DNA of 64,000 nt, taken from NCBI GenBank assembly GCA_964480455.1, contig CAYZQI010000006.1, forward strand, positions 4,990 through 68,989, read 5' to 3'. The translations under genes and the position numbers were made by a program. Positions 35,054 to 43,835 of the stretch are shown in pieces; within the stretch, counting starts at the first letter, position 1; the number at the start of each line of letters is the position of its first letter. The DNA is from JAABSX01 sp964480455. GTDB lineage: Bacteria; Bacteroidota; Bacteroidia; Cytophagales; Microscillaceae. The notes beneath the pieces are model-generated. The model was not told the origin of the DNA. It did not search any database and worked only from the letters and a program-made list of their open reading frames with translations.

Positions 35054-36052
35054 ATGAGAAAGATTACCATCATCTTCTATCTACTTTTTTTGGGAGGTAG
35101 CTCTTTGGGATTTGCCCAACAAGATGCGCAATTCACACAATATTTATTCAATAAACTATTTATCAACCCTGCTTTTGCAGGAGTAGAACAAAACACTCAA
35201 ATCTCTTTTATACACCGCTCCCAATGGGCTGGCTATCAAGCAAGTTTTGATGACGGTGGCGCACCTGCTACCCAAGTATTGAGCTATCATACCGCTTTCC
35301 CAAAGTTCAATAGTGGCATAGGTTTCAATGCTGTACTAGATAGATTGGGCCCTTTGAGCAACATAGAATTGCAACTTTCGTATGCTTATCACGTTGAGGT
35401 GGCTAATAATTCACGCCTCTCAGTAGGGGTAAGAGGAGGTATTTATGCAAGAATTGTGGATTTTGACCAATACAGACTCATAGACATAGGAGACCCATTA
35501 GTTACACAAGAAGGTACACAATCAGTCATAAAGCCTGATATGGCAGTAGGTGTTTATTGGCACAATCCTAAATACTTTGTTGGTTTTACAGCCAATCACC
35601 TCACAAGCGCAAGTTTTAGTTTTGGCGATGGATTTAATCGCGACCCACTTGTCAATAGTTTTTACCTTATGGGAGGTTATACTTTTAACTTAGATAGAAA
35701 CGAAAAATGGCTTTTGACACCTAACTTTCTTTTGAAGTCTTCAGAGTTAAAAGAATACTCTTTTGATGTAGGCGCATTGTTAGAATATGATGAAAAAGTA
35801 TGGCTTGGCACAAGTTATCGTAATGAAGAATCTATTAATGTTTTGATTGGAGTGATAGTGCCAAGAAATATTGTAAAGAAAGGAAAGCCCACCGTACAGC
35901 ACAACCTAAGGTTAGGATTTGGATTTGATTATGTCTATTCGGGAAGAGTAGCCAAAGAAACAGCTTCGTATGAACTTATGCTTTCTTATGATTTGCCAGT
36001 AAAATTACCTAAATTTCCAGCACTCATAAGAACTCCACAATTTAGGTACTAA
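35054..36052 (+). CDS. porP: PorP/SprF family type IX secretion outer membrane protein
   Basis: From the ATG at 35054 the protein has 332 residues with a signal peptide (about 1-21, ending LGFAQ). It matches the PorP/SprF family: QDAQFTQYLFNKLFINPAFA at the mature N-terminus, followed by an outer-membrane barrel of alternating strands and a C-terminal region ending LIRTPQFRY. PorP/SprF proteins link the type IX secretion system to outer-membrane and cell-surface parts. Here it directly precedes gldK, gldL, gldM and gldN, the same order as porP-porK-porL-porM-porN of Porphyromonas gingivalis. This order supports its role as the core-locus member rather than one of the many scattered paralogs. 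Confidence 0.9.
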   Translation: MRKITIIFYLLFLGGSSLGFAQQDAQFTQYLFNKLFINPAFAGVEQNTQISFIHRSQWAGYQASFDDGGAPATQVLSYHTAFPKFNSGIGFNAVLDRLGPLSNIELQLSYAYHVEVANNSRLSVGVRGGIYARIVDFDQYRLIDIGDPLVTQEGTQSVIKPDMAVGVYWHNPKYFVGFTANHLTSASFSFGDGFNRDPLVNSFYLMGGYTFNLDRNEKWLLTPNFLLKSSELKEYSFDVGALLEYDEKVWLGTSYRNEESINVLIGVIVPRNIVKKGKPTVQHNLRLGFGFDYVYSGRVAKETASYELMLSYDLPVKLPKFPALIRTPQFRY

Positions 36053-36263
36053 AAGTGAAATAAATATTTAACTTATGCCGTTATCATTCAGGAAAACAAA
36101 TAATGTATATACTATTGGTGTCGCAAAAGTAACCAATACTATCAAAAACCATTGAGGTTCTTAGCTGTATAAATTTTATTTGCATAATGTTTGTAATAAT
36201 CACAAATTATAAAAGACCCTAAAATAATAAACCTTTAAAAATCAATTAATAAAGTTTGGTGTT

Positions 36264-37466
36264 ATGAATAAATTAAATTTTGGCTACAAAAGTATGTTTT
36301 ATGCAATAGTAGTCGCCTCTTTGTTGTTCCAAAGCTGTGGCATATTCGGTGGAAAGAGGAATAAATCACAATCTCTTGACGAAAGAATATCCTCCTCTAA
36401 GGGAGAAATAGTGCCTTTTTATGATGCACGTGCCTATGATGCACAGTACATTCCTAGTGGTATGGTAGTAGTGCCCAACGGTACTTTCCACATGGGGCAA
36501 GCCGACCAAGATGTGGCTTCTACACGTATCAATATGAATAAGCAAATTACTATCAGTTCATTCTTTATGGATCAAACTGAAATCACAAACCATCAATACC
36601 GCTTGTTTACTGATGTATTACTTGCCTACTCAGAAGGAAGACAATCTAATACTGAAGACTTACCCGAAGACTATGTTGCAAAAGTACTAGATCAAATGTT
36701 TTTAAAAAATGGTACACCCGTTCGCCCAGATTCAATCACTGTCATGCAGCAAATGTATCCTGATACTACCCGTTGGAGATACGATTACGCACACCATATG
36801 GGCGACCCATTGATGGAATACTACTATATGCATCCTGCATTTGATGATTTCCCTGTAGTAGGCGTGGACTGGCAATCAGCACGATTCTTCTGCCAATGGA
36901 GAACCTTCCACCTGAATTATTACAAACAAGTAGAAAAAGAAGAACCTTATCCTGCACCTCGCTTTAGACTACCCACAGAAGCAGAATGGGAATATGCTTC
37001 AAGAGGTGGACGTGATATGGCAAAGTACCCTTGGGGTAGCCCTTACCTACGCAATACCCTAGGCTGTATGTTAGCCAACTTTAAGCCAGGACGTGGCAAC
37101 TATTATGATGACGGATTTGCCTATACAGGCCCCGTAGCTCAGTATTTTCCCAACGACTATGGTATTTATGATATGGCAGGCAACGTAGCAGAATGGGTAC
37201 AAGATGCTTACTACGAATCAGCCGTACCCGTTGTATGGGATATGAACCCTGTTTATGACCCACCTATCACACAAAATGGAACTGCCGACCGCAACCCTAA
37301 TAACAGACGTGTAATCCGTGGTGGCTCTTGGAAAGATATTGCATATTACTGCGAAACAGGAACGCGCGCATATCAGCATTGGGATTCAGCCTCTTCTTCT
37401 ATTGGATTCCGTTGTGCTATGACTTACCTAGGGCGTTCATCAGGGACTGAGTTCAGTAAAAAATAA
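36264..37466 (+). CDS. gldK: gliding motility / T9SS lipoprotein GldK
   Basis: GldK (PorK) is an outer-membrane lipoprotein that forms, with GldN, the periplasmic ring of the type IX secretion system. The 400 residues have a lipoprotein signal (lipobox LFQSC, C25) and a formylglycine-generating-enzyme-like domain. That domain starts with YIPSGMVVVPNGTFHMGQAD and includes FRLPTEAEWEYASRGG, YDMAGNVAEWVQD and RRVIRGGSWKD near the C-terminus. GldJ has a similar domain, but the place directly before gldL and gldM points to GldK. ATG start; a 115-base spacer with a stem-loop separates it from gldL. Confidence 0.93.
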   Translation: MNKLNFGYKSMFYAIVVASLLFQSCGIFGGKRNKSQSLDERISSSKGEIVPFYDARAYDAQYIPSGMVVVPNGTFHMGQADQDVASTRINMNKQITISSFFMDQTEITNHQYRLFTDVLLAYSEGRQSNTEDLPEDYVAKVLDQMFLKNGTPVRPDSITVMQQMYPDTTRWRYDYAHHMGDPLMEYYYMHPAFDDFPVVGVDWQSARFFCQWRTFHLNYYKQVEKEEPYPAPRFRLPTEAEWEYASRGGRDMAKYPWGSPYLRNTLGCMLANFKPGRGNYYDDGFAYTGPVAQYFPNDYGIYDMAGNVAEWVQDAYYESAVPVVWDMNPVYDPPITQNGTADRNPNNRRVIRGGSWKDIAYYCETGTRAYQHWDSASSSIGFRCAMTYLGRSSGTEFSKK

Positions 37467-37479
37467 TTTCTCAAAAAAT

Positions 37480-37517
37480 CTCCAGTTTGGTACAGTTCTT
37501 TTGTATCAATACTGGAG
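37480..37517 (+). other. stem-loop between gldK and gldL
   Basis: CTCCAGTTTGGTAC pairs with GTATCAATACTGGAG with one bulge and one wobble around a nine-base loop. No T-run follows, so it is more likely an RNA processing or stability element than a terminator. Confidence 0.6.
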
Positions 37518-37581
37518 TAAAAATAAACCCAAAAATTTATCTTAAACTATTTAATTACTTAACCTTTTAACTTTTACTAAA

Positions 37582-38418
37582 ATGAGCAAAAAGAAAATGA
37601 GTGGTCTTGATTGGGCCTATGCCTATGTAGTACCAAAAGTAACAAGTGCTGGAGCTGGTGTTGTAATCTTGGGCGCATTGTTCAAAATTCTTCACTTACC
37701 TCTTGCGGCTGAAATGCTTACCGTAGGTATGCTTACCGAGGCAGTAATCTTCTTCTTAGGCGTATTTGAGCCAGTACATACTGAGAACCCACGTCCAGAC
37801 TGGTCAAAAGTTTATCCACAGCTACAAGAAGGTTCTGATGCACCTCCTATCAGCGTAGTACCTCAGCAACAACTACCACAGCGTGATGAAAAAGTAGTGG
37901 CTAAACTAGCCGCCCTCGAAGCACAGCTTGCAAATACCATTACGCCTGATAAAATCCAGAATCTTGGAAAAGGTATGCAAGATTTGGCAAGCAATGTAGA
38001 GAAGATGGGGTCATTGGCTAGTGCCTCAGTAGCTACTGATGAATATGCTAAAAATGTAAAGCTGGCAAGCAATGCTATTGTAGAAATGAACAAATCATAT
38101 TCAGTAACGATTGGTGCTATGACCGAAATGGCCAATGCCTCAAAAGATGCAAAGGCTTATCACGCACAAGTACAAACACTTACTAAAAATCTTACTGAAC
38201 TGAATGCTGTATATGAAGTGGAGCTTCGTAGTGCAAGCAAACACGTAAAAGCCATGAACGACTTTTACAGCAGCCTTGCAGTAGCTATGCAAAATGTGGC
38301 GAATGCTAGCAAGGATACGCAGAAATTTAAGGAAGAGCTCTCTCAGCTTACTACCAACCTTACTTCTTTGAATCAAGTGTATGGAGGAATGTTGTCTGCA
38401 ATGAAAGGCGGTCAATAG
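37582..38418 (+). CDS. gldL: T9SS inner-membrane motor protein GldL
   Basis: GldL (PorL) forms, with GldM, the proton-driven motor of the type IX secretion system. The 278 residues begin MSKKKMSGLDWAYAYVVPKV. They have two transmembrane helices (about 19-36 and 46-64) with the ion-path glutamate likely E53 in GMLTEAVIFFLGVFEP and a lysine (K35) in the first helix. The cytoplasmic part (about 70-278) is mostly coiled coil. Two imperfect repeats near the end share the segment ANASKD followed by L-T-NLT-LN-VY (about 195 and 248). It lies between gldK and gldM, in the conserved order. Confidence 0.95.
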   Translation: MSKKKMSGLDWAYAYVVPKVTSAGAGVVILGALFKILHLPLAAEMLTVGMLTEAVIFFLGVFEPVHTENPRPDWSKVYPQLQEGSDAPPISVVPQQQLPQRDEKVVAKLAALEAQLANTITPDKIQNLGKGMQDLASNVEKMGSLASASVATDEYAKNVKLASNAIVEMNKSYSVTIGAMTEMANASKDAKAYHAQVQTLTKNLTELNAVYEVELRSASKHVKAMNDFYSSLAVAMQNVANASKDTQKFKEELSQLTTNLTSLNQVYGGMLSAMKGGQ

Positions 38419-38477
38419 TCTATCACTCCCTACATTTAAGTTAATTAATGGTTTCATAAAATAAATATAAAGAAGAT

Positions 38478-40064
38478 ATGGCTGGAGGAGGATCCCCTAG
38501 ACAGCGGATGATTAACCTAATGTACTTGGTTCTCACCGCGTTATTAGCACTGCAAGTAAGCTCAACAATAATAGATAAATTTATTTTCTTAAACTCAAGT
38601 CTTGAACAAGCACTCGTGGCAGCACGTGATGCAAGTACTAATGCACTAGAAGCACTCAAGAAGAGAGTAGAAAAAGAAGGTAATTCTGACGAAGGTCGTC
38701 AGGCTATCAAAAGAGCCGAAGATTTGAAAAAGAAAACTGCTGAAATGATTACTGAAATTGATAAAATCAAAGGACAGCTCATCAAAGAAGCAGGTGGACT
38801 AGACGAAACAGGAAAACTTAAAAATCCTGCTGAAGAAGAAAAAGTAGCTATCTATATGGTAGGTTCAGGCGGTAAAAAAGACGGTAAAGGATATGAATTG
38901 GAAACAAAACTTAATAAATTCACAGATGATCTTGTAAAAGAATACAAAGACTTAGGTTTTACAGCAAAGGATTTTCCAAAACTGGCTCAAGGCAACGAAA
39001 ATAACCCGCTTTATAAGAATGACCCTATTCAACGAAATAAAGATTTCGCAAAATCAAGTTTTGAACAGACACCCGTAGTAGCCGCCCTTGCTGTACTTAC
39101 TCAAAAGCAAAACGAGGTGATTCGTTATGAGCAAGAAGTACTCAAAAAACTAGGTGCTGGCGAACTAAGTGCTGACCTCAAGTTTGACGAAGTAAGGGTA
39201 GCTGCCACTGCCGAAGCAAATACTGTAGCAGCTGGTACTGACTACTTAGCAACTATGTTTCTTTCTGCAAGTAGTAGCAAAGCTGACGTAAAAATGGCAG
39301 TAAATGGTAGCCCTATCCGTGTGAAAGACGGAGAAGGTGAAGTGAGAATCGCAACTTCTGGCAAAGGTGAGAGAACTTGGACAGGTTCAATCACTTTAAA
39401 ATTACCTGGGAAAAGTAAAGATACTACCTTTAAGTTAGAAAAGAAATATACTGTGGTAGAACCTGCATTGATTGTAACAGCAGCAACTAAGTTCCCTTTG
39501 TATCAAAATTGTTCTAATGCACTTGAAACCGCAGTACCCGCACTAGGGGCAGCGTACAATCCCTCTTTTTCTGTGAATAACGGACGAGCAGTGCCCGGCG
39601 GTCGTACAGGTGATGTTACCATCATTCCAACAAATGTAGGTACTTGTGTTTTGACTGTCCGCAGTGACGGTAAGCCCGTGGGTTCAGTAGATTTTAGAGT
39701 GAACAAAGTGCCACCACCAAGTATAGTATTGACAAGTGCAAACGGTAACGAGGTAAATACTGATAACCCAATACCAAATGTAAATAGTCTTGTGGTAGTT
39801 CCAAAGCCCGATGAAACATTCTTTAACACGCTTCCCAAAGAAGCAAATTATAGAATTGTAGCGGGTACAATCTCACAATTTAGAAATGGAAGAACCATCT
39901 CAACTAAGAACTTTAATGGAGGAAATATAGCCATGAACCAATTTGATGGTAAACCTGGTGATGCTTTCCAGATTAAGGTAACGCAAGTACAACGTGTGGG
40001 TACTACACAAGTGCCCGAAACAGTAACTCCTGTTAATACACGCCTTGCCTTCTTCCTAAGATAA
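38478..40064 (+). CDS. gldM: T9SS motor and periplasmic-shaft protein GldM
   Basis: GldM (PorM) anchors in the inner membrane by one helix and reaches across the periplasm to the GldK/GldN ring. The 528 residues start AGGGSPRQRMINLMYLVLTA, the family N-terminus, with the membrane helix at about 12-33. A helical first periplasmic domain (about 35-240) is followed by three beta domains. The next block, SADLKFDEVRVAATAEANTV and GTDYLATMFLS, is conserved in GldM. Length agrees with the family. The gene starts 59 bases after gldL with no terminator between. Confidence 0.95.
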   Translation: MAGGGSPRQRMINLMYLVLTALLALQVSSTIIDKFIFLNSSLEQALVAARDASTNALEALKKRVEKEGNSDEGRQAIKRAEDLKKKTAEMITEIDKIKGQLIKEAGGLDETGKLKNPAEEEKVAIYMVGSGGKKDGKGYELETKLNKFTDDLVKEYKDLGFTAKDFPKLAQGNENNPLYKNDPIQRNKDFAKSSFEQTPVVAALAVLTQKQNEVIRYEQEVLKKLGAGELSADLKFDEVRVAATAEANTVAAGTDYLATMFLSASSSKADVKMAVNGSPIRVKDGEGEVRIATSGKGERTWTGSITLKLPGKSKDTTFKLEKKYTVVEPALIVTAATKFPLYQNCSNALETAVPALGAAYNPSFSVNNGRAVPGGRTGDVTIIPTNVGTCVLTVRSDGKPVGSVDFRVNKVPPPSIVLTSANGNEVNTDNPIPNVNSLVVVPKPDETFFNTLPKEANYRIVAGTISQFRNGRTISTKNFNGGNIAMNQFDGKPGDAFQIKVTQVQRVGTTQVPETVTPVNTRLAFFLR

Positions 40065-40091
40065 TAAAATTTGAGCTATAATCTTAGTAAT

Positions 40092-40127
40092 AAAGTGCCA
40101 CTTAGAAACGTTTTTAAGTGGCACAAC
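40092..40127 (+). other. stem-loop between gldM and gldN
   Basis: GTGCCACTTA (40095-40104) pairs perfectly with TAAGTGGCAC (40115-40124), and the loop adds the palindrome AAACGTTT. The tail AACTTTTAATAAA is only weakly U-rich, so it may act as an attenuator or processing site before the first gldN. Confidence 0.65.
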
Positions 40128-40149
40128 TTTTAATAAACCCTTTATCAAA

Positions 40150-41001
40150 ATGAAAAAAATAATAAGTGTAAGTGTGTTAATGGCTTTGGTGAGCCTTTTG
40201 AATTTTTCTGTGTATGCTCAGTTTGGTGCCGAAGGATATAATCCTAACTCAGTGCGCCCTATCTTAGAAGATGATGTGATGTACCGCACGGGTGTTTTGC
40301 GCCGTGTAAATCTGTTGGAAAAGCAAAATAAACCTTTTCTTTCTGCTAATAATGAGATTACCAAAGTAATCATAGAAGCTGTAAGAGATAAGAAAATTCA
40401 GCCCTACAACCCTACTGATGACCCACGCAACAATGGTTTTCAAGATGGCAACGAACTAGAGTTTGAAGAATGTTATGCCAACCTTACCCGTTTCTATGAT
40501 GATAGCTTCGGAGACAGTGTAACTATCCGTGCTGCTGAATTGTACCTCCTTGATATTAAAGAAGACCTAATCTTTGACAGAAGACGCTCACGCATGTATT
40601 GGGATATCCAAGCTGTTACGATAGTCATGCCTCAAGGCACAAACCCTGATACAGAATTAGGTGAAAAGGCTTTGGCTACTTTTAGGTTCAAAGAGTTGTA
40701 TGAGTATTTTAAAAATACTTATGATGAATCATTAGAAAAAGGAACTTTTGAAGACCTACGCGCTTTCTGGTACAATCCTGATAACCCCAAGCGTCATATC
40801 TCATTGGCTGATGCTTTTGAGTTACGTTTGTTTAGCTCGCGAGTTATCAAAGTATCTAATTCCGACAACAAATACATCTCTGACATTATCATAGATGAAT
40901 ATGGTGCAGATTCACCCGAAACTGCCAAGCGTATTCTGTACGAATCTCAAAGAATAGAATATGATTTGATGGAATACGAACACAATCTTTGGGAATTTTA
41001 A
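40150..41001 (+). CDS. gldN: T9SS ring protein GldN, copy 1
   Basis: GldN (PorN) pairs with GldK in the periplasmic ring of the type IX secretion system. The 283-residue precursor has a signal peptide (about 1-23, ending VYAQ). Family blocks include YNPNSVRPILEDDVMYRTGV, LRRVNLLEKQNKPF, EDLIFDRRRSRMYWDIQA and LRLFSSRVIKVSN. The N-terminal blocks LRR(V/I)NL-EKQNK and the DLIFDR-RSRMYWD block are shared with the two following genes. This copy comes first after gldM and ends in a terminator, which makes it the likely primary GldN of the motor complex. Confidence 0.93.
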   Translation: MKKIISVSVLMALVSLLNFSVYAQFGAEGYNPNSVRPILEDDVMYRTGVLRRVNLLEKQNKPFLSANNEITKVIIEAVRDKKIQPYNPTDDPRNNGFQDGNELEFEECYANLTRFYDDSFGDSVTIRAAELYLLDIKEDLIFDRRRSRMYWDIQAVTIVMPQGTNPDTELGEKALATFRFKELYEYFKNTYDESLEKGTFEDLRAFWYNPDNPKRHISLADAFELRLFSSRVIKVSNSDNKYISDIIIDEYGADSPETAKRILYESQRIEYDLMEYEHNLWEF

Positions 41002-41030
41002 TACTGTTAAGATTATTGTTTAAGACAAGA

Positions 41031-41057
41031 GGGAATGTAATAACATTCCCTTTTTTT
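41031..41057 (+). terminator. terminator after gldN copy 1
   Basis: GGGAATGT pairs perfectly with ACATTCCC around AATA and runs into T7. It would end most transcripts of the porP-gldKLMN operon before the second gldN. Confidence 0.88.
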
Positions 41058-41278
41058 ATGACTAAACCAGCATATGTTTTAATCTGAGTAAGAGACCAGT
41101 TATTGCTTATTGAGTGATTATTTGTAATTCATTAATAACGAGCATCTTACAAAAGGTGATTGTTCATTTTATTTAATTTTCATTCCTAAAAATAAAAAGA
41201 CCATCAAGAAGGTAACTTCAAGCAGATACAAGCACTATTTCATAAATAATAATCAATAAAATAATTTTAGAAAAATTT

Positions 41279-42118
41279 ATGAAAAAAGTAATTTGTCTTG
41301 GTTTTTTAACCACACTATTAAGCTTGATTAGTCTTATCTCATTTGCTCAGGTAGGTTACAATCCCAACTCTGCCTCTCCTATAAACGAAGATGACATTAT
41401 GTATCGCAACAGCATTATACGCCGTATCAATCTCCTAGAAAAGCAAAATAAACCATTCTTTTCAGACAAAAGAGAAATTACACGTCTAATCATACAAGCA
41501 ATTAAAGAAAAAAAAGTACAGCCCTACCAACCTACGGAAGACCCTCGCAGCACGGGGTTTGAAGATGAATACGCTATGGATTTTGAGAATACTTATAAGG
41601 AATTGACTGAGTACCATGATGATACAGTTGGTACAGTTATGATACGCCCTAATGAGTTATATTTGGTAGATTTGAGGGAAGAACTAATTTTTGATAGGCA
41701 ACGCTCACGCATGTATTGGGATACGCAGGCTATCACCCTCGTAATGCCACAAGGTACAAATCCAGATACAGAGTTGGGTGAGAAAAGTATGGTTACGATC
41801 AAATACAAAGACTTCATGCAGTATTTAACACAAAAATACCAAGAATCACTTGAAATAGGAACTTTGGAGGCAGTTGAAGCCATGTGGTACAATCCTGAAA
41901 ATCAGAAACAACATTGCTCACTTGCAGAGGCTTTCAAATTGCGCCTATTTAGTTCACGCATCTTGAAAGTTGCTAATCCCGATAACAAGTACATTGTAGA
42001 TGCTATGATAGATGAATATGGGGCAGACTCATCAGGTACACCAAAGCAAATTTTATATGAATCGCAGCGAGTAGAGTACAGTCTAATGGAATTTGAACAT
42101 AATCTTTGGGAATACTAA
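41279..42118 (+). CDS. GldN-family protein, copy 2
   Basis: The second of three adjacent GldN-like proteins, 279 residues with a signal peptide (about 1-23, ending SFAQ). It is closest by eye to copy 1, sharing YNPNS, EDD(I/V)MYR, RRINLLEKQNKPFF, EELIFDRQRSRMYWDTQA, MPQGTNPDTELGEKS and LFSSRILKV, with more than half of the aligned core identical. Differences include loss of about three residues near the mature N-terminus and a changed central loop (MDFENTYKELTEYHDDTVG). It stands 277 bases after copy 1 behind a terminator, so it probably has its own promoter. Flavobacterium johnsoniae has a partly redundant pair, gldN and gldO; this may be the equivalent of gldO. Confidence 0.88.
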   Translation: MKKVICLGFLTTLLSLISLISFAQVGYNPNSASPINEDDIMYRNSIIRRINLLEKQNKPFFSDKREITRLIIQAIKEKKVQPYQPTEDPRSTGFEDEYAMDFENTYKELTEYHDDTVGTVMIRPNELYLVDLREELIFDRQRSRMYWDTQAITLVMPQGTNPDTELGEKSMVTIKYKDFMQYLTQKYQESLEIGTLEAVEAMWYNPENQKQHCSLAEAFKLRLFSSRILKVANPDNKYIVDAMIDEYGADSSGTPKQILYESQRVEYSLMEFEHNLWEY

Positions 42119-42143
42119 TCAAAAAAGGTATGCGTTCGTTAAA

Positions 42144-42171
42144 AAAAGAGAATGAGTGTCCGTTCTCTTTT
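42144..42171 (+). terminator. terminator after gldN copy 2
   Basis: AAAAGAGAATG pairs with CGTTCTCTTTT (one wobble) around a six-base loop, and A and T runs flank the stem. It separates copies 2 and 3. Confidence 0.7.
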
Positions 42172-42225
42172 CTCGCAATATTTTAAGACCCAAAAGCAAT
42201 CTAAAAATTTAACATAGCCAACACA

Positions 42226-43071
42226 ATGAAAAAATTAATCTTCATCATCTTACTAAGCACTTCACTCTGTACCTTAGCTATTGCTCAAATTGCTTCCAAT
42301 GGCTACAATCCATCATCAGTACGACAAGTGCTTGATGCAGATATAATGTACAGAGGTGCTATCATAAGGCGAGTAGATTTGAGTGAACGCAATAATAAAT
42401 CTTTTATGCCTGCCAACAACGAACTTACTCGAGTGATAGCTGAAGCGGTAAGAGATAAAAAGGTGAAAGCCTATTATCCTATTACAGACCCTCGCACCAG
42501 CGGTTTTCAGATAAGCAGTGAAATAAATGCTGAGGAGTGTTACCAAAAATTGACTACCTACCTTGACGAAGATGGATTTGGAGAGGTGAGCATACGTCCT
42601 GAAAGTCTGTATTTGATAGATATCAAAGAAGATTTGATTTTTGATAGAAAATTGGCGCGTATGTACTGGGATATTCAATCCATTAGTATTATCATACCGC
42701 AAGGTATCACTCCCGAAACTCAAGCAGGTGAATTTACTGTGGCTACCTTCAAATACAGTGAATTAATGACTTATTTTAGAGAAAATTATGAACAATCGCT
42801 TTTGAAGGGTACATTCGAGGACTTGAGATGTTTTTGGTTCAATCCTGATAACCCTCGGCAACATCTTTGTTTGGCTGATGCCCTTGAGCTGCGCTTGTTC
42901 GACTCTCGAGTCATTAAAGTATCTAATCCTGAGGACAAATACATTGCAGAGATTGTAAGAGGTGATTTTGGTGCTGAGCGGCTGGAGGAAGCCTCAGAAG
43001 TATTAAAATCTTCTCAAAAAGTTCCTTATGACCTCACAGAGTTTGAGCATCAACTATGGAATCTCAAATAA
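42226..43071 (+). CDS. GldN-family protein, copy 3 (divergent)
   Basis: The third GldN-like protein, 281 residues with a signal peptide (about 1-21, ending AIAQ). It keeps YNPSSVRQVLDADIMYRGAI, DLIFDRKLARMYWDIQSI, IIPQG and LRLFDSRVIKVSNPEDKYI. It has changed the block LLEKQNKPF to LSERNNKSF and RSRMYW to LARMYW, and its C-terminus differs (EEASEVLKSSQKVPYD). By eye it is the most divergent of the three. A hairpin separates it from copy 2 and the TetR gene converges on its end. Its function could be a condition-specific ring partner, which is inference. Confidence 0.87.
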   Translation: MKKLIFIILLSTSLCTLAIAQIASNGYNPSSVRQVLDADIMYRGAIIRRVDLSERNNKSFMPANNELTRVIAEAVRDKKVKAYYPITDPRTSGFQISSEINAEECYQKLTTYLDEDGFGEVSIRPESLYLIDIKEDLIFDRKLARMYWDIQSISIIIPQGITPETQAGEFTVATFKYSELMTYFRENYEQSLLKGTFEDLRCFWFNPDNPRQHLCLADALELRLFDSRVIKVSNPEDKYIAEIVRGDFGAERLEEASEVLKSSQKVPYDLTEFEHQLWNLK

Positions 43072-43110
43072 TAAATACAATTTGATAGAAAGGAGCAGCT
43101 TAGAGGATAC

Positions 43111-43764
43111 CTAGAGGAAATGACCATGGTAAGGGTGGGGTTTTTGGGGTTCGTTGAAATATTGTTGAAATGCCTGCCAACCCTTTTCTGTCAGATAGGG
43201 AATCATCAAGCTGCTATTGACCCTAAAAAAATAATTCACAATGCAAGTGGCATCAGTTTCGCCTTGTAGGTCTGCCTCTATTGCCCAAAAGTTTCCTAAA
43301 ATATGATAGACTGCAAAAACGTTATTGCGATGTTGTAGATCCTTACTTTCAAGGATAAAGCCTGTGTCTATGAGTTTATCTACGTTAAAGTGAAATTCCT
43401 CTTGTCTCCTACGTGTAGCCTCTCTATAATGCTTACGGATAAGTTTTATATTTCTGCAAATTTCTACTAAATTGATGAGTATGAACTTGTATTTATATTG
43501 TGTTTCAATCCCTATTTTTATATGGTCTAGCAAGCCAGCCAAACTGAAAGAAGTCTGCTGTTGCTGTTGCATATTTGCGTCTAATTCTGCCAACATGTTT
43601 TCATAAAGTTGGGTAATTAATAATTCTTTGGTCTTAAAATGATAGCGCAAGTTGCCATCACTGATACCTACTTTCTCTGCAATCAACCTTGGAGACACTT
43701 TGTCCAACCCTCTGTTATTAAATAAATCTAATGCAGTCTTTAAAATCTTATCTTTTGTATTCAT
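43111..43764 (-). CDS. TetR/AcrR family transcriptional regulator
   Basis: The 217-residue protein has the TetR N-terminal helix-turn-helix (about 1-50). It reads ILKTALDLFNNRGLDKVSPR, then LIAEKVGISDGNLRYHFKTK with the recognition helix. The C-terminal ligand-binding domain is all-helical and unlike others at sequence level, so the effector is unknown. It is transcribed away from the small secreted protein at 43889. The gap between them holds two 18-bp palindromes of TTAGC-N8-GCTAA form, the nearer one 26 bases before the tetR start. Self-repression together with control of the divergent gene is likely. It converges with gldN copy 3. Confidence 0.9.
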   Translation of the reverse strand: MNTKDKILKTALDLFNNRGLDKVSPRLIAEKVGISDGNLRYHFKTKELLITQLYENMLAELDANMQQQQQTSFSLAGLLDHIKIGIETQYKYKFILINLVEICRNIKLIRKHYREATRRRQEEFHFNVDKLIDTGFILESKDLQHRNNVFAVYHILGNFWAIEADLQGETDATCIVNYFFRVNSSLMIPYLTEKGWQAFQQYFNEPQKPHPYHGHFL

Positions 43765-43789
43765 TTAACAGAAAATTTAATAAAAATAA

Positions 43790-43807
43790 TTAGCTCATTT
43801 GCGCTAA
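43790..43807. promoter_or_regulatory. TetR operator-like palindrome 1
   Basis: TTAGCTCATTTGCGCTAA is an inverted repeat of TTAGC arms around eight bases. It covers the -33 TTTG (43798-43801) of the divergent promoter and lies 26 bases from the tetR start. Confidence 0.75.
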
Positions 43808-43830
43808 AATAAAAAAAATACTTAACTTTG
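43798..43830 (+). promoter_or_regulatory. Bacteroidota-type promoter of 43889 gene
   Basis: TTTG (43798-43801) and TAACTTTG (43823-43830) stand 21 bases apart, close to the Bacteroidota -33/-7 arrangement. The two operator-like palindromes overlap the -33 box and the expected start site. Confidence 0.65.
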
Positions 43831-43835
43831 CATAA

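Noticed and set aside
36264..37466. gldJ rather than gldK
   Set aside because: Both share the FGE-like domain, but the gene is directly followed by gldL, gldM and gldN, which defines gldK.
40081..40130. Hairpin before gldN copy 1 as a full Rho-independent terminator
   Set aside because: The stem is strong but the following bases are AACTTTTAATAAA, not a continuous T-run, so only attenuation or processing is claimed.
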